From an uncultured Steroidobacter sp. (GTDB lineage Bacteria > Pseudomonadota > Gammaproteobacteria > Steroidobacterales > Steroidobacteraceae), in contig NZ_CALFXI010000017.1 of assembly GCF_937958065.1 (NCBI RefSeq), forward strand, positions 1 through 46,543: a stretch of 46,543 nucleotides of DNA, in the 5' to 3' direction. The position numbers were made by a program, and so were the translations under genes. Shown in pieces: positions 34,054 to 43,587 of this stretch. Each line of letters starts with the position of its first letter. Within the stretch, counting starts at the first letter, position 1. The notes beneath the pieces are model-generated. The model ran no database searches. It saw nothing but the letters and a program-made list of their open reading frames with translations, and was not told where the DNA came from.

Positions 34054-36537
34054 ATGTCTCCGCTTCGCAATGCCATTCGCTACCAGCTCGCATTGGCTGT
34101 GCCTTTGTTCGTTGCCGGTCTCGCGCATGCACAGGATGCCGGCACTTCGTCCAATTCTCTGGAAGAGGTCGTGGTCACCGGTCGCGCGGGTGTCGAAGAG
34201 ATCCGCAAGGTGGAAGTGAGCTATGCCGTGACCACCATCGGCAGCGAAGCGCTGCGCATGGATGCTCCGCTCGGCGTGGCCGATGCGCTCGGCTCGGTGC
34301 CAGGCTTCTGGGTCGAATCCACTGGCGGTGAGGCCAGCGCGAATATTCGTGCGCGTGGCATTCCCGAAGAAGGCTTCTCGGCCGTGGGCATGGAAGAAGA
34401 TGGCCTGCCGGTGCAGCACGATCCCGGCCTCGGCTGGCTGAACGCGGATCAATCCTTCCGGCTCGACGACACCATCGATCGCATCGAAGTGGTGCGCGGC
34501 GGTCCGGCCTCGATGTTCTCCTCGAACGCGCCCGGTGGGGTGGTGAACTTCATCACTCGCAAGCCTGGCGACGTTGCGGGCGGCAACATCAAAGTCGCGA
34601 GCAGCGACTACGGCCTGCGTCGCGTCGATGGCTGGTACAACCTGCCGATCGGCGAGTGGCGGCTCGGCTTCGGCGGCTTCTATCGCGAAGACGACGGCGT
34701 ACGCGATCCGGGCTACACCGCGAACAAGGGCGGTCAGCTGCGCTTCGCCGTCGGTCGCACGTTCGAGAACGGCTCGGTGGACTTCAACGTCAAGCGCATC
34801 GATGACCAGGTCATTTTCTACACCGGCCTGCCGCTGACGTACGACGCCAATGGCGATGTGGTCGGCGTGCCCGGCATCGATGAGCACTATGGCACGTTGT
34901 CCGGCCCCGACACGCGACGCGTGACTCTGCGCAACGCCAACGGCACGTTCCCGCTCGACATCGATCGCGGCACGGACGTCGAGCTGACGCAGTACACGTT
35001 GAAGTTCGAATACCAGCTGCCGGGCGATTGGCAGCTGCGCAATGGCACGCGATATCGCGAATCGGACAGCTCGCGCATCGGCCTGTTCCCGAACACTCCA
35101 GTGACAGCGGCATCTCGGCTCGCAGCAGCGCGTGCCAACATCGGCGACGTGGTTCCGGGCGCGGTGGATGTGCAACTGCGCTATGTGAACGCGCCGAACC
35201 AGGTCTTCAACGTCAACAGCCAGAACGGCAACGGCCTCACCAGCGACGGCTCGTTCCGCCAGGTACGCGTGCCGCTCGATGAGCTGCTCAACGATCTGCG
35301 GCTGATGCGCAACGTCGAGATCGGCGGTCAGAAGCATGACCTGGCTGTCGGTTTGTACCTGGCCAAGGTCGACGAAGCATTCGATCGCTACTCCGCCAAC
35401 GCGATCATCGATGTCCGCGACCGGGCCCGCTTGCTCGACCTGGTTGCCGTCGATGCGGCGGGCAACCCGCTGCGCACCCTCAGCGACAACGGCTTCATTC
35501 GTTACGGCTCGGAGTTCGCCAATGGCGAGGGCGAGTCGTTCACCAAGGCGCTGTACTTCTCGGACGAGTGGAGCTTGAACGATCGGTGGCGCATCGACCT
35601 CGGCGCGCGTTACGAGCAGGTGGACGTCAAAGGCAAGGTGGAGAAGTCCGCACCGCGCGATCTGGGCATTCTGGCGAGCACTGCCGACGATACCGTGCTC
35701 ACCGGCACCGGTGAGTTCGATCGCTTCGACACGGACTACGACGACTTCGGCTGGACGGCCGGCGTGAACTGGCAATTCCTCGAGAGCATGGGCGTGTTCG
35801 CGCGCTACACCTCTACGTTCCGATTGCCCAACGTGGGCGACTACATCACCAACGCCTTCGCGACACCGGTGATTCGCACCATGGATTTCATCGAGGCCGG
35901 CTACAAGTACCAGTCGGACCGCTGGTCGTTGTACGCCACCTTGTTCCAGACGAACTACGACAAGTTCCGCTTCGGCGACGTGAGATACAACCCGGACACC
36001 AGTGGTTATCAGGAGGTGAGCGTCTTCACCGAGACCGAAACGCTGGGCGTCGAGCTCGAAGGCTCGGTGCACGCGACGGACTGGCTGGACGTGGGCTTCA
36101 GCGCGACCTGGCAGGAACCGGAGTTCGGCGACTTCGTGCAGACCACGCTGGTCAACGGTCGCGAGGTCACGTCCGACTTCACCGGCAATCGTCTGTTGCG
36201 CGTGCCGAAAGTCAGCTATCGGGTGACGCCGGCGGTCAAGCTGGGCGAGCAGGTGCGCTTCGAAGTGGATTATCAATACTTCGGGGATCGTTATGCCGAT
36301 GCGGCCAATCTGTTGAAGCTGCCGTCGTACGACGTGCTCAGCGCGAATCTGCGCTGGTCGCCGATCGAGCGCATGACGGTCTACGTGCGCGGCGAGAATC
36401 TGCTGAACGAAGTGGGCCTGACGGAAGGCAATCCGCGCGCCGGCACGTTCGTCAGCGGCGAGGCGAACTCACCCTTCTTCATCGCCCGGCCGATTTATGG
36501 CAGGAACTTCCGCTTCTCGATGACGTGGGACTTCTGA
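34054..36537 (+). CDS. TonB-dependent receptor, likely phosphate-regulated
   Basis: An 827-residue outer-membrane transporter without an STN domain. Signal peptide cleaved after AHA (about 26), TonB box EEVVVTG (37-43), plug (LGSVPGFWVESTGGEASANI, GMEEDGLPV, RGGPASMFSSNAPGGVVNFIT) and barrel ending in MTWDF with terminal Phe. It is a paralogue of the STN receptor at 5532 (shared VPGFWVEST in the plug and GLTEGNPR near the end). A PHO-box-like element precedes it and a secreted PHP phosphoesterase follows, so the ligand may be a phosphate ester or a sugar phosphate. This substrate is inference. Confidence 0.9.
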   Translation: MSPLRNAIRYQLALAVPLFVAGLAHAQDAGTSSNSLEEVVVTGRAGVEEIRKVEVSYAVTTIGSEALRMDAPLGVADALGSVPGFWVESTGGEASANIRARGIPEEGFSAVGMEEDGLPVQHDPGLGWLNADQSFRLDDTIDRIEVVRGGPASMFSSNAPGGVVNFITRKPGDVAGGNIKVASSDYGLRRVDGWYNLPIGEWRLGFGGFYREDDGVRDPGYTANKGGQLRFAVGRTFENGSVDFNVKRIDDQVIFYTGLPLTYDANGDVVGVPGIDEHYGTLSGPDTRRVTLRNANGTFPLDIDRGTDVELTQYTLKFEYQLPGDWQLRNGTRYRESDSSRIGLFPNTPVTAASRLAAARANIGDVVPGAVDVQLRYVNAPNQVFNVNSQNGNGLTSDGSFRQVRVPLDELLNDLRLMRNVEIGGQKHDLAVGLYLAKVDEAFDRYSANAIIDVRDRARLLDLVAVDAAGNPLRTLSDNGFIRYGSEFANGEGESFTKALYFSDEWSLNDRWRIDLGARYEQVDVKGKVEKSAPRDLGILASTADDTVLTGTGEFDRFDTDYDDFGWTAGVNWQFLESMGVFARYTSTFRLPNVGDYITNAFATPVIRTMDFIEAGYKYQSDRWSLYATLFQTNYDKFRFGDVRYNPDTSGYQEVSVFTETETLGVELEGSVHATDWLDVGFSATWQEPEFGDFVQTTLVNGREVTSDFTGNRLLRVPKVSYRVTPAVKLGEQVRFEVDYQYFGDRYADAANLLKLPSYDVLSANLRWSPIERMTVYVRGENLLNEVGLTEGNPRAGTFVSGEANSPFFIARPIYGRNFRFSMTWDF

Positions 36538-36559
36538 CACGGCCGCGGGCATGATGGGC

Positions 36560-36628
36560 GGGCGGCGCTTGGCGCCGCCCCGATGCTATCCACGGGCCGC
36601 TCGCGCGAACCGATGTCACTGCGGTTCG
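36560..36628 (+). other. Two hairpins between receptor and PHP gene
   Basis: GGGCGGCGC / GCGCCGCCC (36560-36568, 36572-36580) is a perfect 9-bp stem 22 bp after the receptor stop. CGAACCG / CGGTTCG (36606-36612, 36622-36628) is a 7-bp stem just before the PHP start region. Neither has a T-tract. They may moderate read-through or stabilise mRNA segments. Confidence 0.45.
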
Positions 36629-36650
36629 GCCCGATTACCGCAGAGGTTTC

Positions 36651-38129
36651 ATGCGTTTCGTTTCCTTGCTTGCGCTGCTTTGCTTCGCCGCCGTTGCAGA
36701 TGTGCATGCGGCTGCACCCGACCTGATCCTCCGCGACACCATCACGGATAAGGCCCATCGCACCTATCGTCTGCTCCCTTTCGACGTCCCCGAGGGTGTG
36801 AAAGCGATCGAGGTCCGCTTCGACTACACCGGCCGCGAGGCACGCACGACGATCGATGTTGGACTGCTCGGGCCCGGTGAGAAATTCGACGAACAGTTTC
36901 GCGGCTGGAGCGGCGGAAACAAACGTTCATTTACGATCTCCGCGAGCGATGCGACGCCTTCCTATCTGTCCGGCCCGGTGACGCCGGGTCGCTGGCAACT
37001 CCTGCTCGGCGTCCCGAATATTCGCAACGGCCAGAAGTCCGAGTTCACGGCCGAAGTTTATTTCCAGCGCAACGAACGGCATGGCCTGCCAACCCAGCCG
37101 GCTGCGCTGAAAACCGCAGCGGGCTGGTATCGCGGCGACCTGCACATGCACAGCGAACACAGCGACGGCAACTGTGCGAGCAGGAGCGGGCAGAAGCGAG
37201 TGCCTTGTCCGTTGTTTCTAACGCTGGATGCCGCGGCCGATCGCGGCCTCGACTTCATCGCGTTCACCGATCACAACACCAATTCGCACGTCAATGAGTT
37301 GACCGCGTTGCAGCCGTACTTCGATCGGCTGCTGTTGATTCCAGGCATGGAGATGACCACCTTCCAAGGTCATGCCAACGCATTCAACCTGCGTGAGCCG
37401 GTGGACTTCCGGGTGGGCAGCGCCACGGTGCCCGACTGGAACGCGTTGTTGACCGAAGCGAAGCGGAAAGGGGCGCTGGTCTCGATCAATCATCCGCGAG
37501 TGCCCACGGGCGAGGCTTGCATGGGGTGCGGCTGGTCCCCGACCCCGGCGGCGGACTTGTCGCTGGTGCAGGCCGTGGAAGTCGTGAACGGCAACGATGT
37601 GGAAAGCCCGATCACGGGCATTCCGTTCTGGCACGAGCAATTGCAGAAGGGTCATCGCCTGACCGCAATCGGCGGCAGCGACACGCATGACGTGACGTCG
37701 ACGAACGTTTCCCCGCCGCCCGGTCGCATCGGCGTGCCGACCACGGTGGTGTATGCGGAGGAGCTGAGCATCGATGCCATCATGGCCGGCATTCGCGCCG
37801 GCAACGTGTTCGTCGACACCGCCGGCTCGCGCGATCGCAAGCTCGAGCTGAGCGCCAGGCACGGCGAATCGATCGTCCCGATGGGTGGTCAGCTGTCGGT
37901 GCCGGCGAAACAATCGATCACGTTCACGGCCCGCATCGAGCAGATGACCGGCGGTACGGTCGAAGTCATTCGCGACGGGAAAACCACGCGGCGCACTGCC
38001 ATCCCCACCGCGAAGCACTCGTGGTCGTTCGAAGAGATCTCGGACGGCGAACCTCATTGGATCCGCATCGATGTGCGCGACGTCGACGGCAGGCTGGCGC
38101 TGCTCGGCAATCCCATCTACCTCAATTGA
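36651..38129 (+). CDS. Secreted PHP-domain metallo-phosphoesterase, CehA/McbA type
   Basis: A 492-residue secreted enzyme. After a signal peptide (cleavage after VHA, about 20) comes a beta-sandwich domain (about 22-150), then a PHP hydrolase domain with the metal-binding series RGDLHMHSEHSDG (His165, His167), FIAFTDHNT, IPGMEMTT, SINHPR and GGSDTHD. A small C-terminal domain closes it (about 400-492). The PHP family hydrolyses phosphoesters with a trinuclear metal site; some CehA/McbA members hydrolyse other esters such as carbamates. Its place after a receptor with a PHO-box-like promoter favours phosphate release from an extracellular ester. Confidence 0.88.
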   Translation: MRFVSLLALLCFAAVADVHAAAPDLILRDTITDKAHRTYRLLPFDVPEGVKAIEVRFDYTGREARTTIDVGLLGPGEKFDEQFRGWSGGNKRSFTISASDATPSYLSGPVTPGRWQLLLGVPNIRNGQKSEFTAEVYFQRNERHGLPTQPAALKTAAGWYRGDLHMHSEHSDGNCASRSGQKRVPCPLFLTLDAAADRGLDFIAFTDHNTNSHVNELTALQPYFDRLLLIPGMEMTTFQGHANAFNLREPVDFRVGSATVPDWNALLTEAKRKGALVSINHPRVPTGEACMGCGWSPTPAADLSLVQAVEVVNGNDVESPITGIPFWHEQLQKGHRLTAIGGSDTHDVTSTNVSPPPGRIGVPTTVVYAEELSIDAIMAGIRAGNVFVDTAGSRDRKLELSARHGESIVPMGGQLSVPAKQSITFTARIEQMTGGTVEVIRDGKTTRRTAIPTAKHSWSFEEISDGEPHWIRIDVRDVDGRLALLGNPIYLN

Positions 38130-38250
38130 ACATGCGCTGGCCCGCGTGATTGATTCTCCGACGACGCGCGATTGCCCTCTCGTGCAGGAACGATTCGCAA
38201 TTGTGCGACGTTGCCATGTTCAGGAGAGAGCGCCGCAAATCGAAACGAAG

Positions 38251-38655
38251 ATGTTGATCTTGGTAGTAGAGGATGAGCCCATTTGCGCACTGAGCACGGT
38301 TGTTGAGCTGGAGCAGGCGGGTCACGAGACGCTGGGTCCGGCGGCCACGCTCGAAGAGGGACTGGAGCTGGCGCGCAGCGGTCATCCCACCCTTGCGCTG
38401 ATCGACATCGACTTGATGCATGCTGGAGATGGCATAGAGCTGGCGAGGCGATTGCGTGAACTGCACATCGCCGCCGTGTTCGTCAGCGCTCAGCATCCTG
38501 CGGCCTACCAGAATCAGAATCTGGCGCTGGGCCTCATTGGTAAGCCTTACAACCCGGCCGATCTGCCGCCGAGCATCGAAGTCATCTCGGCCATCCTGGA
38601 AGGCAAGTCACCGCCCGAGGCGTCGCTGCCCCGGGCGCTGCACCTGTTTCACTAG
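38251..38655 (+). CDS. Single-domain response regulator
   Basis: A 134-residue CheY-like receiver without output domain: acidic pair in VVEDEP, phosphoacceptor Asp52 in ALIDIDLMHAGDG, Thr/Ser position in VFVSAQ and Lys in LIGKPYNP. The ATG at 38251 is chosen because it begins the receiver fold; the ribosome-binding site is weak (AGGAGAG is 22 bases away). No kinase is adjacent. It may be served by the receiver-GAF-kinase or the membrane kinase elsewhere in the window. It converges with the redoxin-fusion gene, with 3 bp between stops. Confidence 0.82.
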   Translation: MLILVVEDEPICALSTVVELEQAGHETLGPAATLEEGLELARSGHPTLALIDIDLMHAGDGIELARRLRELHIAAVFVSAQHPAAYQNQNLALGLIGKPYNPADLPPSIEVISAILEGKSPPEASLPRALHLFH

Positions 38656-38658
38656 CCG

Positions 38659-40428
38659 TCAGTCGCGCGAGGTCTGCGAGACCTTCGCCGGAGTCGCCGC
38701 GGGCGCATCGCTCTCGTTCACGTAGCGATAGCGAATCACTCCGTACAGCATTTCATCCCAGGTCTGCTGGCCCCACGGCACGACCCGGTTCGGATCGGGG
38801 TTCGCTTTGTTCTGCGCCGAGTTGTCCCAGGTCGTGCTGTGCGTGACCTGGGTGCCGGCGGGCAAGCGCTTCGGCGTCTTCAGCTCGTACGTGGTTTGCC
38901 AGTTGAAGTCGTAGTTCGGCACTGACAGCAGCACCTCCTTGCGACCGTCCGGATAAGTGGCGACGAAGTCCGAGGCCTTGCCCCGGAAATGCGAGTGCGG
39001 CAGCAGGTTGTAGACGATCACGTCGTGCTCGAAGGTCTTCGAGGCCGACTCGGTGTGCGCCTTGGTGTTGGCCGGGATCTTCAGTCCTGGATTGAGCAGC
39101 ACGGCGCTGCGCATCTGGTGCCTGGGAGGATCTTTCCGGAAGTACAGGCCCATCCGACTCACGTCGCGCGCGGGTTTGCCGCTCACGGTGTAGTGCATCT
39201 GGAAAAAGAACTTCGCGTCCTTCTTGATCAGCACCCCCGTTTCCGGAGGCAGCAGCATCGGACCGGCGCCAGGCACATAGCCGCCGAGACTGCCGCCATC
39301 GCGCACGCTTTCGGCGCTGGCGCCCATGGTCGCGATGATGTGATGAAGCACGGTGCGGTCACCTGGCTGGAAGTCCACGGCACGCACCCACACGTCGTGA
39401 TCCAGCGGGTTGTCCACCATCGGCATCTGATACGGAATCACGCCGGTCGCCGGCACGTCGAAGGCGGGGATCTCCACGATCAGGTCCGGCTGGCCGAGCT
39501 CCCACTCCGGCCATTGTTTCTTCAGCTCCGCCAGCGGATCGCTGCCGCTGCCGCGCGGCGAGCCCGCTTCGATCCAGTGCACCAGCGTCTTGATCTGATC
39601 CTTGCTGAGCGAACGATCGTTGGAGAACACGTTGTAGTGCGGATCCGCATGCCACGGCGGCATGCGCTCGGTGCGCACCACTTCGCGAATCATCGGGCTG
39701 AAGCCTTTGATCATGTCGTAGCTGTTCATCTGCCACGGGCCGATGCCGCCCTGGCGATGGCAGGTGACGCAGTTGTCGATGAGCATGGGCGCGATGGTCT
39801 TCTCATAAGAGATCCTGGCGTGCGCCTGCCTGCGATCGGCTTCCGGGAATTTCAGATCGCAGCCTTTGCCCTTGCTGGCATCGACCTGCGCGGTCTTGAC
39901 CGGCGCGGCGCCGATGACTGCATCGAGAGCGTTCGCTGCGTACGGTGTGCCACCGGCCGACAGCGGGCCCCGATAGGCGACCTTCCAACCCTTGGTATCG
40001 ATCACCATCAATTCGCCGTTGCGCTGCAGGCCGAGCGATTCGCCGATGATCTGGGTTTCATCGAGCAGGATGGGTACGTCGATGCCGTGCGTCCTGGCTT
40101 CTTTCTGGATCGCGTCGCGCGTGTCGGCGAGATTGGAGTTGATCATCAGCAGCTCGACGCCTTGCTCCCGATATTTGGCGCGCAGCGCGTGCAGCTCGGG
40201 AAGTGACTTGCGCACGACCTCGCAGCCATTGCCTTGCGCCATCAGCACGACGGCTTTCATGTCGGAGAGGTAATAGAGCTGGCGCGAGGCCCCGGTGTGA
40301 TCGAGCAGGCGAAAGTTATCGACCGTGTCGCCCGGGTCGAGCGCCCAGGCCGGGCCGATTGCACCCGAGAGCGCCAGGGCAGTTGCCATACCGAGCAGCC
40401 TGGATCCGTGCTTCATGCCGATGCTCAT
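38659..40428 (-). CDS. Redoxin / cytochrome c / copper monooxygenase fusion
   Basis: A 589-residue exported protein. Signal peptide (cleavage after AWA, about 30) is followed by an AhpC/TlpA-type thioredoxin fold (about 33-190) with a lone Cys69 in QGNGCEVV rather than CxxC. A c-type haem site C220-V-T-C-H224 follows, in a short cytochrome-like segment with GPWQ and MPPWHADPHY. The C-terminal half resembles copper type II ascorbate-dependent monooxygenases (PHM-like): VLHHIIATMG, FFQMHYTVSG and NLLPHSHFRGK hold the candidate copper His. The reaction is unknown; a haem-fed copper oxidase acting on a periplasmic substrate is plausible. The start at 40428 gives the clean signal peptide; the longer frame is not supported. 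Confidence 0.82.
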   Translation of the reverse strand: MSIGMKHGSRLLGMATALALSGAIGPAWALDPGDTVDNFRLLDHTGASRQLYYLSDMKAVVLMAQGNGCEVVRKSLPELHALRAKYREQGVELLMINSNLADTRDAIQKEARTHGIDVPILLDETQIIGESLGLQRNGELMVIDTKGWKVAYRGPLSAGGTPYAANALDAVIGAAPVKTAQVDASKGKGCDLKFPEADRRQAHARISYEKTIAPMLIDNCVTCHRQGGIGPWQMNSYDMIKGFSPMIREVVRTERMPPWHADPHYNVFSNDRSLSKDQIKTLVHWIEAGSPRGSGSDPLAELKKQWPEWELGQPDLIVEIPAFDVPATGVIPYQMPMVDNPLDHDVWVRAVDFQPGDRTVLHHIIATMGASAESVRDGGSLGGYVPGAGPMLLPPETGVLIKKDAKFFFQMHYTVSGKPARDVSRMGLYFRKDPPRHQMRSAVLLNPGLKIPANTKAHTESASKTFEHDVIVYNLLPHSHFRGKASDFVATYPDGRKEVLLSVPNYDFNWQTTYELKTPKRLPAGTQVTHSTTWDNSAQNKANPDPNRVVPWGQQTWDEMLYGVIRYRYVNESDAPAATPAKVSQTSRD

Positions 40429-40621
40429 TGCTTGACCCCCACTGAATGTCCCTCGCTCCGGAGGAAACGTAAAGTGCTCCTGATCCGGAGCTCGTGCTGT
40501 CGGGGCAGTCTGCGTCCATGCCCGCGCGGGTGTCCATACCGCGCGCGGCTCAAATCTCACCGAGCAGTGTCAAGAATCTTTGCGCTGCTGTAACGATTCG
40601 TTTGCATCCCATCAGGCGGAA

Positions 40622-42133
40622 CTATTCGCGTCGGGCCGCCAGCGATTCACGCTCGATCACCGAGCCGCGCAGGAGGATGCGGTCGATGCTGGTCCAGGCT
40701 CGCATGGTCTCGAGCGGGTTGGCGCTCAGTAACAGCAGGTTCGCAATCTTGCCCGCTTCGACGCTGCCGTAGTCCTTGTCGAGGCCGAATTGCCGGGCGT
40801 TGTTGAGGGTCGCGGCACGGAAGATCGCGGCTAACGGAATGCCGGATTGCGCCATCATCCGCATCTCGCGATAGGTGTCATAGCCCGGCTGAGCACCGAA
40901 CGTCGGCGCGGAAGGCGTGTCACTACCGAGCAGCAACGGTTGGCCGAGGTCGTGCAGATATTTTGCGGCGCGCATGCCATACGCGCCCACGACCATGTAG
41001 CTGTGCATGGCCTTCATGTCCGGCATGCCTCCCATGCCCGCACGCATCTCCTCCTTGAACCATTGCGCCGCCGGCGTTGCATACCATTCGAGCAACGCGG
41101 GCGGCACGACCTTCGCATACGCTGGATCTTTCAGCGTGTCCTCACGAAACAAATCCGCCAGCCCGGCGATTACGCGCAGCGTCGGTTGATAACCGATCTT
41201 GTTCGCGTGGATCTCTCGCAGATGCGTGGCGATGGCCGGCGGTATCCCTTGATCGGTCGAATACTCATTCCAGTTCCACAGACCATGCGCGATGACATCG
41301 ACTCGCGTTTCGACCGCGATGCGCTGCATGTCGATCGCGTTGGCATGGGCGATCAGCAGCAAGCCTCGCTTGCGAGTCTCGGCGCGCACCCGCTGCAATG
41401 TTTCTTTGCTCATGAGCGGCCAGTCGGACGCGCCGCCGAAGCCGTCTTCGATGAAGATCTTGACGCAACGAACGCCCCTGGAGGCGAGCTTGCCGATGAT
41501 GGCTTCAGGGGTGTGTCGAGCAGCGTCCGCGCCGGCAGGCAGTGGATGCTTCGCGGCGTTCGCGGGCTCGTAGATGTAGTCCGGCATGGCGCTGTAGCGA
41601 ACGGCCTTGTCCATGAACACCGATGGGTAGCCATCGAGCACGACCGCTCCGCCACAGCTGAACAGGTCGGGATGCTGAGGTTGGGCCTCGAACGCGGCCG
41701 CGGATTCGGGCCCGCTGAGCAGATTCAGCACCTGGGTGACGCCATAATAGAGATAGCTGCGCGGCTGCTGGCGCAGGTAGGCATCGCGCATGGCGACCAT
41801 GGTCGGGTCGGTGACTTCGCCAAAGGGAAAACCCGGCACTTCGCCCACGTGGATATGCGAATCCATGAGGCCGGGCGTGAGAAACTTGCCGCGGCCGTCG
41901 ATGCGCACGGCACCCGATCCGGCGGTGACCGGCTTCGAGCCGACGGACACGATGCGTCCGTCACGGATCAGGACGTTTTGCTTGGGTCGAGGCGCGGCCA
42001 GCTCCGGCGAAACGACCGTCACCTGCTCGATCACGAGCTCGGCGCCCAGGGCTGGATGCACCGGGCCGGCGAGGGCGGACACCAGTCCGGCGCCCAGGCA
42101 CGCCATGACGCCGGTTTTGCGACTTCCTTTCAC
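40622..42133 (-). CDS. Secreted amidohydrolase family protein
   Basis: A 503-residue amidohydrolase of the imidazolonepropionase/prolidase-like group, with a signal peptide (cleavage after ALG, about 30). Metal-site motifs: DSHIHV (His93, His95), an active-site Lys candidate in VRCVKIFIEDG, HANAIDMQR, IAHGLW and GSDTPSAP. The C-terminal strand VEAGKIANLLLLSANPL is typical. The family hydrolyses cyclic amides, dipeptides or similar; the substrate cannot be read from sequence. It is divergent from the mutarotase/xylD/xylC operon, sharing the 42134-42334 control region. Confidence 0.85.
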   Translation of the reverse strand: MKGSRKTGVMACLGAGLVSALAGPVHPALGAELVIEQVTVVSPELAAPRPKQNVLIRDGRIVSVGSKPVTAGSGAVRIDGRGKFLTPGLMDSHIHVGEVPGFPFGEVTDPTMVAMRDAYLRQQPRSYLYYGVTQVLNLLSGPESAAAFEAQPQHPDLFSCGGAVVLDGYPSVFMDKAVRYSAMPDYIYEPANAAKHPLPAGADAARHTPEAIIGKLASRGVRCVKIFIEDGFGGASDWPLMSKETLQRVRAETRKRGLLLIAHANAIDMQRIAVETRVDVIAHGLWNWNEYSTDQGIPPAIATHLREIHANKIGYQPTLRVIAGLADLFREDTLKDPAYAKVVPPALLEWYATPAAQWFKEEMRAGMGGMPDMKAMHSYMVVGAYGMRAAKYLHDLGQPLLLGSDTPSAPTFGAQPGYDTYREMRMMAQSGIPLAAIFRAATLNNARQFGLDKDYGSVEAGKIANLLLLSANPLETMRAWTSIDRILLRGSVIERESLAARRE

Positions 42134-42263
42134 GACTCATCTCCGATGGGCAGGGGCGTATGTGCGGCTGGTCGCGGGATTGTGCGCGATCGGCGCCGCA
42201 AAGGCAGCCGGCGGGCGGCGTTTGCGCGCTGGACGGGATTCCCGGTGGGAAATTGCGGCTTGT

Positions 42264-42291
42264 TTGTCGTGACAATTGCTGACATTTTGTC
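42264..42291. promoter_or_regulatory. Candidate GntR-type operator of the pentose operon
   Basis: TTGTCGTGACAA (42264-42275) is a perfect palindrome of the TTGTnnnnACAA kind bound by FadR-subfamily GntR regulators. A second dyad GACA-TTT-TGTC lies at 42281-42291. Both sit 44-70 bp upstream of the mutarotase GTG start in the 200-bp divergent region. A TATTAG (42296-42301) could be the -10. No regulator gene is adjacent. Confidence 0.45.
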
Positions 42292-42334
42292 TGAGTATTA
42301 GAATGAGTCTCCCAAGTCGCCGGCCAGGATTTTC

Positions 42335-43561
42335 GTGACACAAGAACAGCTAGTTTGGAGCGGCCGCAACGCTGCGGCAGGCAAGGTCCCAAGGGCGTCC
42401 GGTCTCCCCCGGCGCAAGGGTGTCGCAAAGGCAGGTCGGTGGCTCGTGGGGGTGCTCGTGGTCAACAGTGTGGGTGCGTCGGTTGCGGGGGCGGTGGAAG
42501 CCCGCCGCGGTGAGTTCGGAACGCTGGCCGATGGCCGCAAGGTGGAGTCGGTCGAGCTGGCCAACGCGAAGGGCATGTCGGTGCGCATCCTGGCGCTCGG
42601 CGGTGTCATCCAGCAGTTGCTGGTGCCGGACCGTCACGGCAAATCCGCCGATGTCGTCCTCGGCTACGCGACGGCGCAGCAGTACCTGGATCAGCCGCAG
42701 TACTTCGGCGCGACGGTCGGTCGCTACGCGAATCGCATCGCCGCCGGCAAGTTCTCGCTGGACGGCAAGCAGTACCAGCTCGAAACCAACGACGGCCCCA
42801 ACCACTTGCACGGCGGCAAGCAGGGCTTCGACAAGGTGCTGTGGAGGATCGACTCTGTCAGCGCCGGGTCGCCCGCGCGCGCCGTGCTCACTTATACGAG
42901 CGCCGATGGCGAAGGCGGCTATCCCGGCAACTTGCAGGTGACCGCGACCTACACGCTCAACGACAAGAACGAGCTGGCGATCGAGTACCGCGCGACCACG
43001 GACAAGCCGACCATCGTCAACATCACCAACCACAGCTATTTCAACCTGGCGGGAGAAGCGACACCGAGCGACGTGCTCGGCCATCGGGTGACCTTGTTCG
43101 CGAGCAAGTACACGCCCGTGAACGAAACGCTGATTCCGACAGGCGAGCGCCGCGCCGTCGCCGGGACGGTGTTCGATTTCACCAAGCCGCGCACCATCGG
43201 CGAGCGCATTCGCGACGGTCGCGACGAGCAGCTGCGCCGGGGTCGCGGCTACGACCATAACTACATCATCGATGGCGAGCCCGGGCAGTTGCGCCCAGCG
43301 GCCCGCGTCGAGGAGCCGCAATCCGGCCGCGTCCTGGAATTGCTCGCGAGCGCCCCGGGCGTGCAGTTCTATTCAGGCAATTTCCTCGACGCCACCAGCA
43401 CCGGCAAGAGCCAGCGCGTGTACCGGCAGGGCGATGGTTTCTGTCTGGAGCCGCAAGTGTTTCCGGACTCGCCGAATCACAGCGACTTCCCCACTGCGCG
43501 CCTGAATCCCGGGCAGACGTACGTGAACACTCTGGTGCTGCGCTTCTCCGCCGCTCCCTAA
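42335..43561 (+). CDS. galM: Aldose 1-epimerase (mutarotase), exported form
   Basis: A 408-residue mutarotase. The GTG start has AGGA five bases upstream. The N-terminus is unusually long and basic before a hydrophobic stretch (about 34-53, WLVGVLVVNSVGASVAGAV), a probable signal peptide or anchor. The enzyme part has NHLHGGKQGFDKVLW, TNHSYFNLAG (His233) and CLEPQVFPDSPNHSDFP (Glu372, likely base). It supplies the correct anomer of an aldose, here probably xylose or arabinose, because the next genes are sugar-acid dehydratase and lactonase (26 bp to xylD). Confidence 0.88.
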   Translation: MTQEQLVWSGRNAAAGKVPRASGLPRRKGVAKAGRWLVGVLVVNSVGASVAGAVEARRGEFGTLADGRKVESVELANAKGMSVRILALGGVIQQLLVPDRHGKSADVVLGYATAQQYLDQPQYFGATVGRYANRIAAGKFSLDGKQYQLETNDGPNHLHGGKQGFDKVLWRIDSVSAGSPARAVLTYTSADGEGGYPGNLQVTATYTLNDKNELAIEYRATTDKPTIVNITNHSYFNLAGEATPSDVLGHRVTLFASKYTPVNETLIPTGERRAVAGTVFDFTKPRTIGERIRDGRDEQLRRGRGYDHNYIIDGEPGQLRPAARVEEPQSGRVLELLASAPGVQFYSGNFLDATSTGKSQRVYRQGDGFCLEPQVFPDSPNHSDFPTARLNPGQTYVNTLVLRFSAAP

Positions 43562-43587
43562 GCTTTCGAACCTGACGCTTCAACCCA

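Noticed and set aside
33985..36276. Long minus-strand open frame opposite the TonB receptor at 34054
   Set aside because: It is an antisense shadow; no signal peptide, domain or ribosome-binding site supports it, while the receptor on the other strand is certain.
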